A stretch of DNA of 64,000 nt. It comes from Deinococcus sp. AB2017081. Its GTDB lineage: Bacteria; Deinococcota; Deinococci; Deinococcales; Deinococcaceae. Positions within the stretch are counted from its first letter, which is position 1; every line of letters starts with the position of its first letter. Under the pieces are notes generated by a model. The model did no database searches. It was not told the DNA's origin and worked only from the letters and a program-made list of their open reading frames with translations. Of this stretch, positions 7,007 to 16,336 are shown piece by piece. Location of the stretch: contig NZ_CP140098.1 in NCBI RefSeq assembly GCF_034440735.1, forward strand, positions 2,783,501 through 2,847,500, read 5' to 3'. The position numbers were made by a program, and so were the translations under genes.

Positions 7007-10000
7007 ATGAACGTTAGCACCATTTGGGTAGAAGTCAAAGCAGATATTAACAACCTATTGTCTGGCCTGAGAAGGGCTGAGACCGCATCACAAGATACCT
7101 CTACCTCTCTGGCGGCTGATGCTAAGTCTGTGTCTACTGCATGGTCTGGTATCGGAGACGTTATTGCAGGGGCGCTGAATACTGCCGCCTTATTGGGCTT
7201 TGTCTCCGCTATGACGGATACCGCCTCCAAGACTCAGGGACAGGTTAGGAAGATTTCTACCGTGTTCGCACAAGCGTCTGATGACGTGATGAAGTGGGCC
7301 GACACCAACGCCGCTGCTATGGGGCTGACCTCCAAGGAGGCGGCTGCCCTCGCTGCTGACGTTGGGGCGACGTTCAAGGCCATTGGGTTTGGTGCCGACC
7401 AAGTCGGCGTGATGTCTACCCAGGTCACCACCCTTGCGGCTGCCCTCTCTAGCTGGACTGAGGGGGAGAAGTCCGTTGCAGACGCACAGGAAATCGTAGC
7501 GGCTGCCCTCAGAGGCGAGACAGACAGCATTCAGGAACTTGGGTACATCGTTGACCAAGACATCGTGAAAGCCAAGCTGCAAGCGGAGGGGAAGGACAAG
7601 CTGACCGGCGCAGCCCTCAAGCAGGCAGAGGCACAAGCAACCCTGGCCGTCATCCTCGACCAGTCCAAGGACAAGCTAGACGCCTACAGCGCCTCTTCAG
7701 AAGGCGTTGCCACACAGCAGAAGGTCATAGCGGCAAACATGGAGGAGGTCAGGACGCAGGTAGCAGAGGGGCTTACCCCTGCTATTGCCTTCCTCACAGA
7801 CAAGATTGCCGAGGCGACCGGCTGGTTTAAGACCCTCCCAGCCCCAATCAAGGTGACGGTTGCTGCCGTCGTCTCTGCCACCCTCGCTGTCCTTGCCCTT
7901 ATCCCGGTCATTGGGATGATGGTTGGTGCAGTCGGCACCATCAAGCCTGCAATGCTGGCTGCTTCAACTGCCGTCAGAGGCGCAATGACCTCCATAGGCG
8001 CAAGCATCTCTAGTGCTATTTGGCCTGTTACGCTTGTTGTTGCTGCTATTGCTGGTTTATACCTTGCCTACAAGAATAACTTCCTAGGCATTAGAGACTT
8101 CCTCAAACCAGTTATTGAGAACATCATTGCTATCTACGGCAAGATTGTAGAAGGCGTCAAGTTTGTTACCTATAACTCTGACACTCTCTGGAAGGGTTTT
8201 GTAGAAGGCTTTAAGCTGACTGCACAGACCATAGGACAGATTGTGAAGGGCGTAGGGCTGATGCTGTCTGGTGTAGGACTCATCCTATATGGGGCGTTTG
8301 TTGAACCTTGGGTTCCTGTCCTTGTTGGACTCCAAGCAGCCGCAAGAGGAATCGTTACAGGCTTATCAAGCCTAGTCAACAGAATTGCACAGATGCTTCA
8401 ACCTGTATTTGGCATTCTGAAAACTCTTGGAATATCCGTAGGGAATGCCTTACAAGTCGCCATGTCTGCCGTCTCTGGAGTCATTGGAGATGTCTTCGGT
8501 TCTGCCGTAAGCGACATCAAGAGTAAGGCTGATGCTGCTAGCGCAAACTCAGCGACCATTGCCAAAGGGATGAAGCAGGTAGAAGACGGCTATAACACTG
8601 CCGCTACTGCCGTGAAGGGCTACACAGGTGCTTTAAGGGGTGTCGTGGCGGCAACTCAGGCAAACCTCAAGACGCCGCCTCCAGTCAACGTTGCCAACGC
8701 AACCCTCCCAAAACCCCCTGCCAACTCCTACAGTGCGTCCAACCCGGCTGCCCTCCAGAACTACGGAGTGGATGCCGCCAACGCTGCTGCCAAGGTATCT
8801 GAAGATGCAGCGAAGAAGGCGGCTGACGCTGCCACCAAGCGCAAGCAGGCCATAGAGGATGAGATAACCTCTCTCACCCGTCTCCTTGCCTCCAACAAGC
8901 GTCTTGTTGACTCTGGCAAGATGACGGTTGATAACGCTATCAACTTTAGGCAATCCGTAGAAGACCTTGCTAAGGCGGCACAGAGAGAAGGTATTGCCAA
9001 TGATGCTGGTGTCAAGTCGCTTCTCAGCAAGGCCACTGCGTACACTGCCGTTGCACTTGCGGCAGGGAAGGCACATGAAGCCGCACTCACAGCGAAAGAG
9101 GCAGCCAGAGAACAGGCACAGAAGGACAAAGAGGCCAATGCCGCTGTCAAGCAAAATGCTAAGGCGTTGACTGACCTTCTTGTACGTCAGAAAGACTTAG
9201 TTAATAACAACAAGATAACAATAGACCAAGCAATTAACTACAAGCGTAGGCTAGATGAAATCAACGCCAACATCAAAGAAGCTGGGGTTTCTGGCAACGC
9301 TACTATTAAGATGCTGCTTGGTCAGGCATCTGCATATGCCGCTGTCTCCATGTCCGCTGCTGCTGCGAAAGATGCGAAGACCAAGCATGAGGCAAACCAA
9401 AAGAAGCTAGATGCTGACTATGAAAAGCGTCTTGCCAACCTCAAGTCAGTCACCAAGGCAATGTCTGATGAAGAGATTGCCAGCAAGATAAAAGTCCTTA
9501 GCGCCTCCAAGGACTACAAGAAAGAGAAGCTGTTAGAAGTTCTCTACACCGAACAGGCGACTAGGGCTAAGGCTGCGGAACAGACCCAGACCGCAGGGCT
9601 AATTGATGCGCTTGGGCAGCTTGCAGAGGCACAAGGCAAGGTCACTGCTGCTGTTGACGGATTCAACCAGACCATAGCGGCAGAAGACTTCTCTACCAGA
9701 GTCACAACCCTTCAAAATGCTATGGCGGCTGAATTGGCAGCAGTAGAAGGGAATGAGGCGGCAACACTTGAAATCAAGAAGAAGTATGCCCCTCAACTCC
9801 TCGCCATAGAGATAGACAGGGTAAACGCCGAGACACAAGCCAAACTAGACAAGATTGAGGAGACCTACAATAAGGAACTGAGTGAAGCTACACTTGCTGG
9901 GGCCGAGACAACCGACCTCACTAAGGCGTATGAGGCAACTAGAGTAGCTATCAGCAATAGCGCTACTGCAACTATTGCAGGCATCAGGAATAGGTCTGCT

Positions 10001-11803
10001 GCTGAAATCACATCTCAAGAAATCGCACTGGATAAGAAGGTTGTAGAGGAAAGAGTCAGAATTAACTCTGATGCTGCCGATACGATTGTTAGTGCTTACC
10101 TTGAGGGACTTTCAAGCTTAGATACTGCTGGTATAGCGCTGGTCAAGACACAGCTTGAAGCCCTGCGAGACTCATTCCTAGCAATGGGAGAGAGTGGTTT
10201 AGGGGCAGTAGACAAGATTAACGATGCTATCAAAACCGTCTCTGATGAGTCTGCAAGAAAGGTCAAGGAAGCTGTCAAAGGATTCTCTTCCATTGCAGGA
10301 CAACTCAAAGGGCTTGACAAGGAGTTTGCCGACCTTCAGTTAGACCCTGACAGTAAGGATGCGTTTGTCTCCCAGGGTCTCGCTGGGTTTGACACCCTCA
10401 TTGCGAAATACGATGACCTTATCTCCTCTGCCGGAGAGTACGCAGACGTTCTAGAAGGCGCTGGTGACGTGGCAGGGGCAGCCCTGATGAGGGCAGAGGC
10501 AGACAGGCTGAGAGGAGTTCAGGGCGACGTACAAGCCGCTAGGACAGTCAAGCAGGGGCAGCTAGGCACCACCTTTGACACCAACAAGGCCAAGGCTGAC
10601 AAGGAGGCAGCAGACACCAAGGCCAAGGCTGAGAAGGCTGCGGCAGACTCCATCCTGGCTACTGACAACTCCATCGTGACAAGCCAACTGGCTAACGCTA
10701 CAACCCTCGCTGAGTTCAAGCTGAAAAAGCTTGAGGATGAGAAGGCAGCAAAACTGTCACTGGCAACCACCGACCAAGAGAGGGCAGAAATTGAACTCTC
10801 TTACGTGGACAGAATCACAGCAGCACAACTTGAAGCGCTAGAGGTCAGAAAGAATGCCGCTGATGAGGCGTTGAAGCAGGAACTAGCAGGACAGTTGGAT
10901 AAGGAAGGTCTCACCACCAAGCAGAAGGAAGATATTGAAGCTTACTTTGCCGAGAGGAAAAGGCTAGCTGATGATGCCTACGCCCATGAAAGAGACCAAA
11001 TCAAGCAGACTGCCACGGAAGCTGAGAAGGCACAGAGGAAGCAGCTAGAGGCTTGGAAGCAGGCACTAGCACAATTTGTCAAAGACTTGTCCTCTGCCGT
11101 ATCTACTGCTTACGCTTCAATCTATGACAACAACAGCAAGCTAGCGGCTGGAAGTGCGACACCTGAGGACACCGCCAAGGCGAATCATGAAGCAGCAGAA
11201 AATGCGGGAGTAGGCATCTTCAATGCCGCTGTGACTGGCCTAAAAGCCGTCTTCCCACAGTTTGCTTACTTCATAGACCTGATTGGAGGTCTTCTAGCGA
11301 ACATGCCTCAGTTGGGGCTAGTGTTCCAGAGGGTAGGAGAAATCTTCCTTGTGGCAATGGACATCCTTGCCCCTGTGGTTGAACTCCTTGCCTCAGTCCT
11401 AGAACCTCTCTTGAATATCCTCAAGGTAGTTCTAGAGTCTGTGATTAAACCGCTGCTGCCTGTTCTGACATTCTTCCTCAAGGTCACTTCTGCAATCATC
11501 ACGGCTATCTATAACGTCATCAAGACAGTATGGAATGCAATAGCAGGGTTCCTGAATGGGATTGACATTCTCGGATGGAAACCATTCAACCTGAGTATGT
11601 TGCCAGAACTGGAAGGCGTGAACGGCGCTAACACTCCAAGCGTTGATACGGGAACCGTAGGCGGCACAGGGTCAAGTAGTGGAGGGGCAACCTCCAAGAC
11701 TGAAACAAGAACCGCTAACGTGACCATATATGTCAATGAAGCGTCTAATCCAGAAGAAGTAGCAAGTCTGGTTGAGAAAAGGCTTATCAAAGCACTTGGA
11801 TAA
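7007..11803 (+). CDS. Phage tail tape measure protein
   Basis: At 1598 aa it is by far the longest gene in the element, placed directly after the chaperone/structural genes. The N-terminus has the tape measure pattern (LLSGLRRAETASQDTS, later VSAMTDTASKTQGQVRKISTVFAQASDD). Hydrophobic segments near residues 283-313 and 337-357 could contact the membrane at DNA injection. A very long Ala/Lys/Glu-rich coiled-coil region with near-repeats (two RLLASNKRLVDSGKMTVDNAI-like blocks) follows, then a hydrophobic segment near 1420-1510. Using about 0.15 nm per residue, the tail would be in the 200-250 nm range. No peptidase or lysozyme domain is evident. Confidence 0.9.
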   Translation: MNVSTIWVEVKADINNLLSGLRRAETASQDTSTSLAADAKSVSTAWSGIGDVIAGALNTAALLGFVSAMTDTASKTQGQVRKISTVFAQASDDVMKWADTNAAAMGLTSKEAAALAADVGATFKAIGFGADQVGVMSTQVTTLAAALSSWTEGEKSVADAQEIVAAALRGETDSIQELGYIVDQDIVKAKLQAEGKDKLTGAALKQAEAQATLAVILDQSKDKLDAYSASSEGVATQQKVIAANMEEVRTQVAEGLTPAIAFLTDKIAEATGWFKTLPAPIKVTVAAVVSATLAVLALIPVIGMMVGAVGTIKPAMLAASTAVRGAMTSIGASISSAIWPVTLVVAAIAGLYLAYKNNFLGIRDFLKPVIENIIAIYGKIVEGVKFVTYNSDTLWKGFVEGFKLTAQTIGQIVKGVGLMLSGVGLILYGAFVEPWVPVLVGLQAAARGIVTGLSSLVNRIAQMLQPVFGILKTLGISVGNALQVAMSAVSGVIGDVFGSAVSDIKSKADAASANSATIAKGMKQVEDGYNTAATAVKGYTGALRGVVAATQANLKTPPPVNVANATLPKPPANSYSASNPAALQNYGVDAANAAAKVSEDAAKKAADAATKRKQAIEDEITSLTRLLASNKRLVDSGKMTVDNAINFRQSVEDLAKAAQREGIANDAGVKSLLSKATAYTAVALAAGKAHEAALTAKEAAREQAQKDKEANAAVKQNAKALTDLLVRQKDLVNNNKITIDQAINYKRRLDEINANIKEAGVSGNATIKMLLGQASAYAAVSMSAAAAKDAKTKHEANQKKLDADYEKRLANLKSVTKAMSDEEIASKIKVLSASKDYKKEKLLEVLYTEQATRAKAAEQTQTAGLIDALGQLAEAQGKVTAAVDGFNQTIAAEDFSTRVTTLQNAMAAELAAVEGNEAATLEIKKKYAPQLLAIEIDRVNAETQAKLDKIEETYNKELSEATLAGAETTDLTKAYEATRVAISNSATATIAGIRNRSAAEITSQEIALDKKVVEERVRINSDAADTIVSAYLEGLSSLDTAGIALVKTQLEALRDSFLAMGESGLGAVDKINDAIKTVSDESARKVKEAVKGFSSIAGQLKGLDKEFADLQLDPDSKDAFVSQGLAGFDTLIAKYDDLISSAGEYADVLEGAGDVAGAALMRAEADRLRGVQGDVQAARTVKQGQLGTTFDTNKAKADKEAADTKAKAEKAAADSILATDNSIVTSQLANATTLAEFKLKKLEDEKAAKLSLATTDQERAEIELSYVDRITAAQLEALEVRKNAADEALKQELAGQLDKEGLTTKQKEDIEAYFAERKRLADDAYAHERDQIKQTATEAEKAQRKQLEAWKQALAQFVKDLSSAVSTAYASIYDNNSKLAAGSATPEDTAKANHEAAENAGVGIFNAAVTGLKAVFPQFAYFIDLIGGLLANMPQLGLVFQRVGEIFLVAMDILAPVVELLASVLEPLLNILKVVLESVIKPLLPVLTFFLKVTSAIITAIYNVIKTVWNAIAGFLNGIDILGWKPFNLSMLPELEGVNGANTPSVDTGTVGGTGSSSGGATSKTETRTANVTIYVNEASNPEEVASLVEKRLIKALG

Positions 11804-11805
11804 CG

Positions 11806-11831
11806 ATAGGGGGAGAAATCCCCCTATTTCT
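11806..11831 (+). terminator. Intrinsic terminator after the tape measure gene
   Basis: ATAGGGGGA (11806-11814), GAAA loop, TCCCCCTAT (11819-11827), then a T-rich tail TTCTTATTT. It is a 9-bp perfect stem, the third late-gene terminator in the prophage. Confidence 0.8.
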
Positions 11832-11856
11832 TATTTGGGGCACTAGGTAAAACCAA

Positions 11857-11867
11857 CATACTAAAAT
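11857..11867 (+). promoter_or_regulatory. Candidate phage promoter element before the distal tail gene
   Basis: CATACTAAAAT matches the element at 5305-5315 in 9 of 11 positions and likewise follows a terminator. TTTGGG at 11834-11839 could serve as a weak -35 with 17-nt spacing. The gene starts 16 nt downstream. Weak evidence from two copies only. Confidence 0.3.
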
Positions 11868-11883
11868 TATTACAGAGGTAACA

Positions 11884-13038
11884 ATGGACTACGCAATCAT
11901 AGGTGACTATTTCTCACCAAAACTAATAATCACTGAGTTTGATATTCAGCCCACAAATAATAAGCAGGTTATAGACACCAACAGGAAAAAGATTGTTGGC
12001 AAGGCAAAACAGTCTCTTAACATCTCTGTTAGCGGAATCCTGAAAGCAGACAGCTTTCTAGACCTTGAGAAAGAACTAGAGAAGCTACAAGCTGCACTGA
12101 ACAAGCCAGAGTTTAAATTAGTTCTGGGGGCCAAACCCCAATGTTATTACTTAGTGTCATGGGACAGTTCTAGCCTTCCACGTAAGCCTAAGAATGGAGG
12201 TTATGTACTGCCTATCTCTCTAGACTTTACTGTTCTGGAAGATTCAGCAATTAAAGCCCTCCCCTGTTCCTATGGGTATATTCAAGCAATCTTACCATTA
12301 ACTCATGAAGGGATGTATGCCAGCAAAGAAGTTACTGTGCCGTTTGTCGGTAGTATTTTTAGCCAGGTATACTTACCGTCAATCACGACAACAAGCACAA
12401 TATTTACTGTCGGGTCTTATACATTACGCCTTGATAACTCTGGCGCAACACCTAAGTTTAAACTGTCTTTTGGTAATATCGTTCTGTTAGAAAAGACTGT
12501 GTATACCGAGACCTTTGCAATTATGGGCTTAGTGTTTGAAGGCAATCAGATTGCAGTCTACTACGATGGGAACAGGTATACCGTCAACCAAGCGCACAAT
12601 AAGGCAGCTTATAACTCCACGACAAATAAAGCAGACTTCAAAGGTTGGGAGGCAGTCTTTGCCGCCACTCTACCCCATGATTACATCATGGCAACCATCC
12701 ATAAGAATATACCAATCATTCAGTTCAGTCAGATAACGGATGGTTCAAACATCGTCGTCAACAGCGGCAGCAATAGGGCAAATGCGTCTATTGTCATCCA
12801 TAACGGCTTCAATTCAGTATGGGGAAATGATTTTGGATTTACCGCAAACAACTGTAATTACTTTGTCTTCAACGGGATAACCAGTGATGTTGTTGTCAAC
12901 CCTCCTGCTGCAAGTGCTGGTATCACGTACTACCCAGGAAAGAAGACGCTACTCCCATACCTTGAGACAGGCAGGAACACTATATACATGGACGGTGTAG
13001 GAACAGCCCTACTGACATGGCAGGAACGATACTTATGA
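11884..13038 (+). CDS. Phage distal tail protein (Dit-like)
   Basis: A 384-aa protein immediately after the tape measure. The N-terminal 130 residues have a Dit-like pattern: a short beta start (DYAIIGDYFSPKLIITEFD), a basic connection (DTNRKKIVGKAKQSLNISVSG), a helix KELEKLQAALNKPEFKLVL and a following beta strand pair. The C-terminal part is beta-rich and may be an inserted carbohydrate-binding or receptor-contact domain, as in evolved Dits. Dit forms the hexameric hub joining tube to baseplate. It is preceded by an AGAGG site and overlaps the next gene. Confidence 0.7.
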   Translation: MDYAIIGDYFSPKLIITEFDIQPTNNKQVIDTNRKKIVGKAKQSLNISVSGILKADSFLDLEKELEKLQAALNKPEFKLVLGAKPQCYYLVSWDSSSLPRKPKNGGYVLPISLDFTVLEDSAIKALPCSYGYIQAILPLTHEGMYASKEVTVPFVGSIFSQVYLPSITTTSTIFTVGSYTLRLDNSGATPKFKLSFGNIVLLEKTVYTETFAIMGLVFEGNQIAVYYDGNRYTVNQAHNKAAYNSTTNKADFKGWEAVFAATLPHDYIMATIHKNIPIIQFSQITDGSNIVVNSGSNRANASIVIHNGFNSVWGNDFGFTANNCNYFVFNGITSDVVVNPPAASAGITYYPGKKTLLPYLETGRNTIYMDGVGTALLTWQERYL

Positions 13039-14852
13039 TTTTTGAACTACAGCTAGTGACACCACAAACTTACGCCACCTATTCATTTTTTAAGAATGTG
13101 GCCAACATCAAGACCAAGAAGTCATACAACAACATTGGTAGTTTCAGCTTCTCCGTTCTTTCTTCATTCTCTGATTTTGACAGGGCGATTACGACTCCAG
13201 AAGGACAAGGGCAGGTAGTTATTTATGCAGACGGCAAGCCCTACCTACATGGAGTCATTGACACGTATTCTCCAACTGAATCAGGTTTTGTGGATGTAAG
13301 CTGTACTGAGATATTGCAACTCCTCAAAGATGACATTATTGTTGGAGACTATAAGTTATCCAACTATAAGTATGAATACCTTCCAGAAGCTAGCCCTATT
13401 CAGGATAGAAGCAATTCAGACTTCAATGAAGCAGAGGTTGAATCATACTGGGGGCAGTACGGAGACAGCTACTTTGTAGCCGATATCTACAGCGACTCTG
13501 AAGGGACATACGTCAATGCCATTGATGACGGCCAAGGCGTCTCCTACTACGGTGCAGCATCAGGAGTCAGACAGAAGATTTACCCAAGGTGGTTAATCAA
13601 CAACCGCCAGACCTCCTACATTCTCAAGATGGAGGGTACAGGATTCCCACGTAACTTTTACTACGTTGGTTCACATAACTGGTCAAATAAAACCTCCACA
13701 GAAACACAAAACGTAGGAGACGGTATTTATACCACTGCTGCACCAATTAATCCCTCACAGACAACACCAGGGGGTTTATTTAACGTAGGGCCATACTACC
13801 TGTATATCAAGACCAAGAACGGGAGTACCAATAACTTCTTGATGAACATTAGGATTGACCCATTTACTTCTGTGCTTGGAAGGAAAATCATTCCTTACTT
13901 CATGTTGTACAACTCGCCCTTCAAGGCAGTCTTCAGCTACTCCGAGGACGCAACAACCTTCTATGTTGGTCTCTCTATCACCTTCAACGTTGACGGAGAG
14001 GATTACACCTACAGCAACCAAGCCAGCTTCAATAAAAGCTACTACAACGGTGCCTATAACGCACAAGCTTTTTTCATGGTTGACTCAGTCGCTTGTAAGT
14101 ACCACTCCTTTAGGTTTGAGGAAGTTAACAAAGAGAACCACCTTGACTGGCTAAACCGAGTATCAGACAGCATCTCCTTTATCAGGACTACAAATGCCCT
14201 TACTGGTTACTCATGGTCTTTGAAATACACTGATGCCGATAAGTGGCAGATAGTCAGCAAGATTCTAGAGTTAGGTGGTAACGCAACCCTTGAATACGCA
14301 GGGATAGCAGATAACAAGCCAACCTATTATGTCCACAATTATTCCAATCTTGAAGAATTATACAAGTTTGCCAACGGTGATGAGATATTCAACGTCAGGT
14401 ATGAAAAGGACTTCTCCGACACATATAACGTGTTGGTAGCGTCAGCCAAGAGAACCACCAATCAGGGGAACTCAACCCTAGTCACCACATACAGCATTAC
14501 TATTGCGCCCAATCCTGACAGACCCAACAGACTTGGTAGGTTAAAAAAGAAGATAGCCAATCCATCTGGGATTGAAGATATTGAGACGTTAACCCAATGG
14601 GCACTATCTGTCTACGATGAACACTCCGCACCATCAGAACCAGTTAGCTTCAACAGTATCCTTGATTCTTTCTGGCTAAAGACTCTGCCAGGGCAGTACA
14701 TCACGATTCATGGACTACTAGAAGGGCAGACCATCGTAGAACAAGTGAATAATATAAGTATTGATGAAGGTACAGGCACGGTGTCTGTTGAGTTAGCGAA
14801 AAGGCTAACCCTGAAATCAGCACTTATAGAAGCTAGGTTAGCAGCGGAGTAG
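13035..14852 (+). CDS. Baseplate hub / tail-associated protein (Tal, gp37-like)
   Basis: The preferred start is the ATG at 13035, in an ATGA overlap with the Dit stop and with AGGAA upstream (605 aa). An in-frame ATG at 13017 would add six residues. The N-terminal half has the gp27/Tal-type beta pattern (GQGQVVIYADGKPYLHGVIDTY) and the C-terminal third matches hub proteins such as gp37-like Siphovirus proteins (LTQWALSVYDEHSAPSEPVSF, then LPGQYITIHGLL and VEQVNNISIDEGTGTVSVEL). A Tyr-rich insertion in the middle may be a carbohydrate-binding module. It caps the tail tip and starts membrane contact. Confidence 0.7.
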   Translation: MIFELQLVTPQTYATYSFFKNVANIKTKKSYNNIGSFSFSVLSSFSDFDRAITTPEGQGQVVIYADGKPYLHGVIDTYSPTESGFVDVSCTEILQLLKDDIIVGDYKLSNYKYEYLPEASPIQDRSNSDFNEAEVESYWGQYGDSYFVADIYSDSEGTYVNAIDDGQGVSYYGAASGVRQKIYPRWLINNRQTSYILKMEGTGFPRNFYYVGSHNWSNKTSTETQNVGDGIYTTAAPINPSQTTPGGLFNVGPYYLYIKTKNGSTNNFLMNIRIDPFTSVLGRKIIPYFMLYNSPFKAVFSYSEDATTFYVGLSITFNVDGEDYTYSNQASFNKSYYNGAYNAQAFFMVDSVACKYHSFRFEEVNKENHLDWLNRVSDSISFIRTTNALTGYSWSLKYTDADKWQIVSKILELGGNATLEYAGIADNKPTYYVHNYSNLEELYKFANGDEIFNVRYEKDFSDTYNVLVASAKRTTNQGNSTLVTTYSITIAPNPDRPNRLGRLKKKIANPSGIEDIETLTQWALSVYDEHSAPSEPVSFNSILDSFWLKTLPGQYITIHGLLEGQTIVEQVNNISIDEGTGTVSVELAKRLTLKSALIEARLAAE

Positions 14853-14857
14853 CATTA

Positions 14858-15184
14858 ATGGATAATATCAACGTATTAGCAAAAATAGCAGGGATGGAAA
14901 AGGATATTGAATATCTGAAATCCGGTCATGCAGAGTTCAAGGAATTCATGAAACGATTTGAGGCAGTGCCATACCAGATAAACAGCATTAACGACAAAAT
15001 GGATACTCTGCTAGATAGGGTTAAAGCTGTAGAAGAAGAGGAGGATGATGGAGACACCAGAACCAAGAAAGCCTTTGATTGGGGCGCAGACTGGATTAAG
15101 TATGTAGCCCTCTTCCTGCTGGGATTGGTTGTCATCATCGGGGGGCTTTTGGGCATCCCTATTCCATTCATAGGGGGCAGTTAA
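14858..15184 (+). CDS. XhlA-like holin-associated membrane protein
   Basis: A 108-aa protein with an N-terminal amphipathic coiled coil (about residues 1-65, ending in the acidic run VEEEEDDGD) and one C-terminal membrane segment (VALFLLGLVVIIGGLLGI). This is the layout of the haemolysin XhlA family, which works with a holin in Gram-positive phage and PBSX-type lysis cassettes. Its stop codon overlaps the holin ATG. Location next to holin and endolysin supports the call. Confidence 0.7.
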   Translation: MDNINVLAKIAGMEKDIEYLKSGHAEFKEFMKRFEAVPYQINSINDKMDTLLDRVKAVEEEEDDGDTRTKKAFDWGADWIKYVALFLLGLVVIIGGLLGIPIPFIGGS

Positions 15185-15444
15185 TGACTTCAATTATTCT
15201 CGCTATTCTTTTTATTATTAGGGCTTTAATCATCTGGCAGTTGTCAGAGTTAGTCCACAATATCTCAGACAAGAAGCTTAAGGGTCTCGCCTTAAGTGGA
15301 ATGCTTATCTATGTTGCCTACATTGTCTACGGGGTTATTACAACCGCTGCAATTAACCCTCTGGTAATATTTGGATTAATAGGACTCTTCCTAGTCCTTC
15401 TCGCAGTCAACAAGTTCTTCAAGAAGCAGAGAGAGGGATGCTGA
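15184..15444 (+). CDS. Phage holin
   Basis: An 86-aa, very hydrophobic protein with an N-terminal membrane segment (SIILAILFIIRALIIW), two more (LALSGMLIYVAYIVYGVITTA and PLVIFGLIGLFLVLLAV) and a basic tail (NKFFKKQREGC). Three segments with a charged C-terminus fit a class I-type holin that opens the cytoplasmic membrane for the endolysin. It overlaps the neighbours on both sides (ATG within the preceding stop, and 7 nt with the endolysin). Confidence 0.75.
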   Translation: MTSIILAILFIIRALIIWQLSELVHNISDKKLKGLALSGMLIYVAYIVYGVITTAAINPLVIFGLIGLFLVLLAVNKFFKKQREGC

Positions 15445-16052
15445 TAACCTCTGGCCTCCTGAAGGCTATGAACAATGGCTACGCTGTCCAAGATGCCGAC
15501 ACTGTAGCCATGAAGCTGAACAAGGCAGCAGAGACCTTCCAGATAACTACTCCTCTGAGAGTCCTGCACTGGCTAGCGCAAATCGGCCATGAGTCTAGTT
15601 TTAAGCCTCAAGAAGAAAACCTCAATTACTCTGCCAAAAGATTGTTTGAAGTCTTCCCCTCTAAGTTTCCCAACATAGCAGCAGCCCAGGTCTACGCCTA
15701 CAAGCCCCAGGCAATCGGCAGCAGGGTTTATGCCGACAAGCTAGGGAACGGTTCTGAACTCTCAGGAGAAGGCTACCTGTACAGAGGTAGGGGCTACCTG
15801 CAATTGACGGGAAAAAGTAATTACACCAAGTATGGGAAACTAATTGGGTTTGAGTTACACACTCATCCTGACCTCTGCCTACAGCATGGTATCAGCGCAT
15901 TAGTAGCAGGGGCTTATTTCCAGCACAACAATATATTGCAGTACGCAGATAAAGACGATATTGCCACAGTGACTAGATTAGTCAATGGACGTGCAATGCT
16001 TGGCCTCTCAGACAGAATAAGAAGGCTGGCAGCAGGTAAGAAGTATTTATAA
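15438..16052 (+). CDS. Endolysin, GH19 (chitinase-like) lysozyme
   Basis: A 204-aa single-domain enzyme of glycoside hydrolase family 19. The acid/base glutamate is in QIGHESSF (Glu52), the second catalytic Glu in QEENLNYSA (about Glu60), and the family signature YRGRGYLQLTGKSNY follows. It would cut the glycan strands of peptidoglycan to release progeny. There is no signal peptide or cell-wall-binding domain, so it depends on the upstream holin. An NGRAMLGLSDRI-type C-terminal segment is also typical of the family. Confidence 0.9.
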   Translation: MLITSGLLKAMNNGYAVQDADTVAMKLNKAAETFQITTPLRVLHWLAQIGHESSFKPQEENLNYSAKRLFEVFPSKFPNIAAAQVYAYKPQAIGSRVYADKLGNGSELSGEGYLYRGRGYLQLTGKSNYTKYGKLIGFELHTHPDLCLQHGISALVAGAYFQHNNILQYADKDDIATVTRLVNGRAMLGLSDRIRRLAAGKKYL

Positions 16053-16061
16053 GGGGATTTT

Positions 16062-16328
16062 ATGAACATTGAAACATTACTCGAAAGGTTCAACGTAGAG
16101 GCAGTCATCAGAGGACTTATTAGGGAAGCTAATGCTACGCTTGAGTCTTTTAAAGGCGCAGAGAAGGAAGCTTGGGTTGTCAATATCGCCTACACATGGC
16201 TAGAGACCGTAGACGGTTCCATTCCCATGATTGGACTCTATCTGGATATGCCCTGGGTTGACGTGGCAGAAAGAGAAGTAGTAAGGCGACTCGTTAAAAA
16301 GATATTTGATGAAATGAATAACGTTTGA
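16062..16328 (+). CDS. Small phage protein of unknown function
   Basis: An 88-aa protein with an AAGGGG site before its ATG, lying between the endolysin and the tail fibre gene. It is acidic and helical at both ends (MNIETLLERFNVEAVIRGLI and WVDVAEREVVRRLVKKIFDEM) with no membrane segment or recognisable motif. The position suggests a late function, either as an accessory to lysis or a fibre assembly factor. No function can be assigned from sequence. Confidence 0.6.
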   Translation: MNIETLLERFNVEAVIRGLIREANATLESFKGAEKEAWVVNIAYTWLETVDGSIPMIGLYLDMPWVDVAEREVVRRLVKKIFDEMNNV

Positions 16329-16336
16329 GGTAAACC

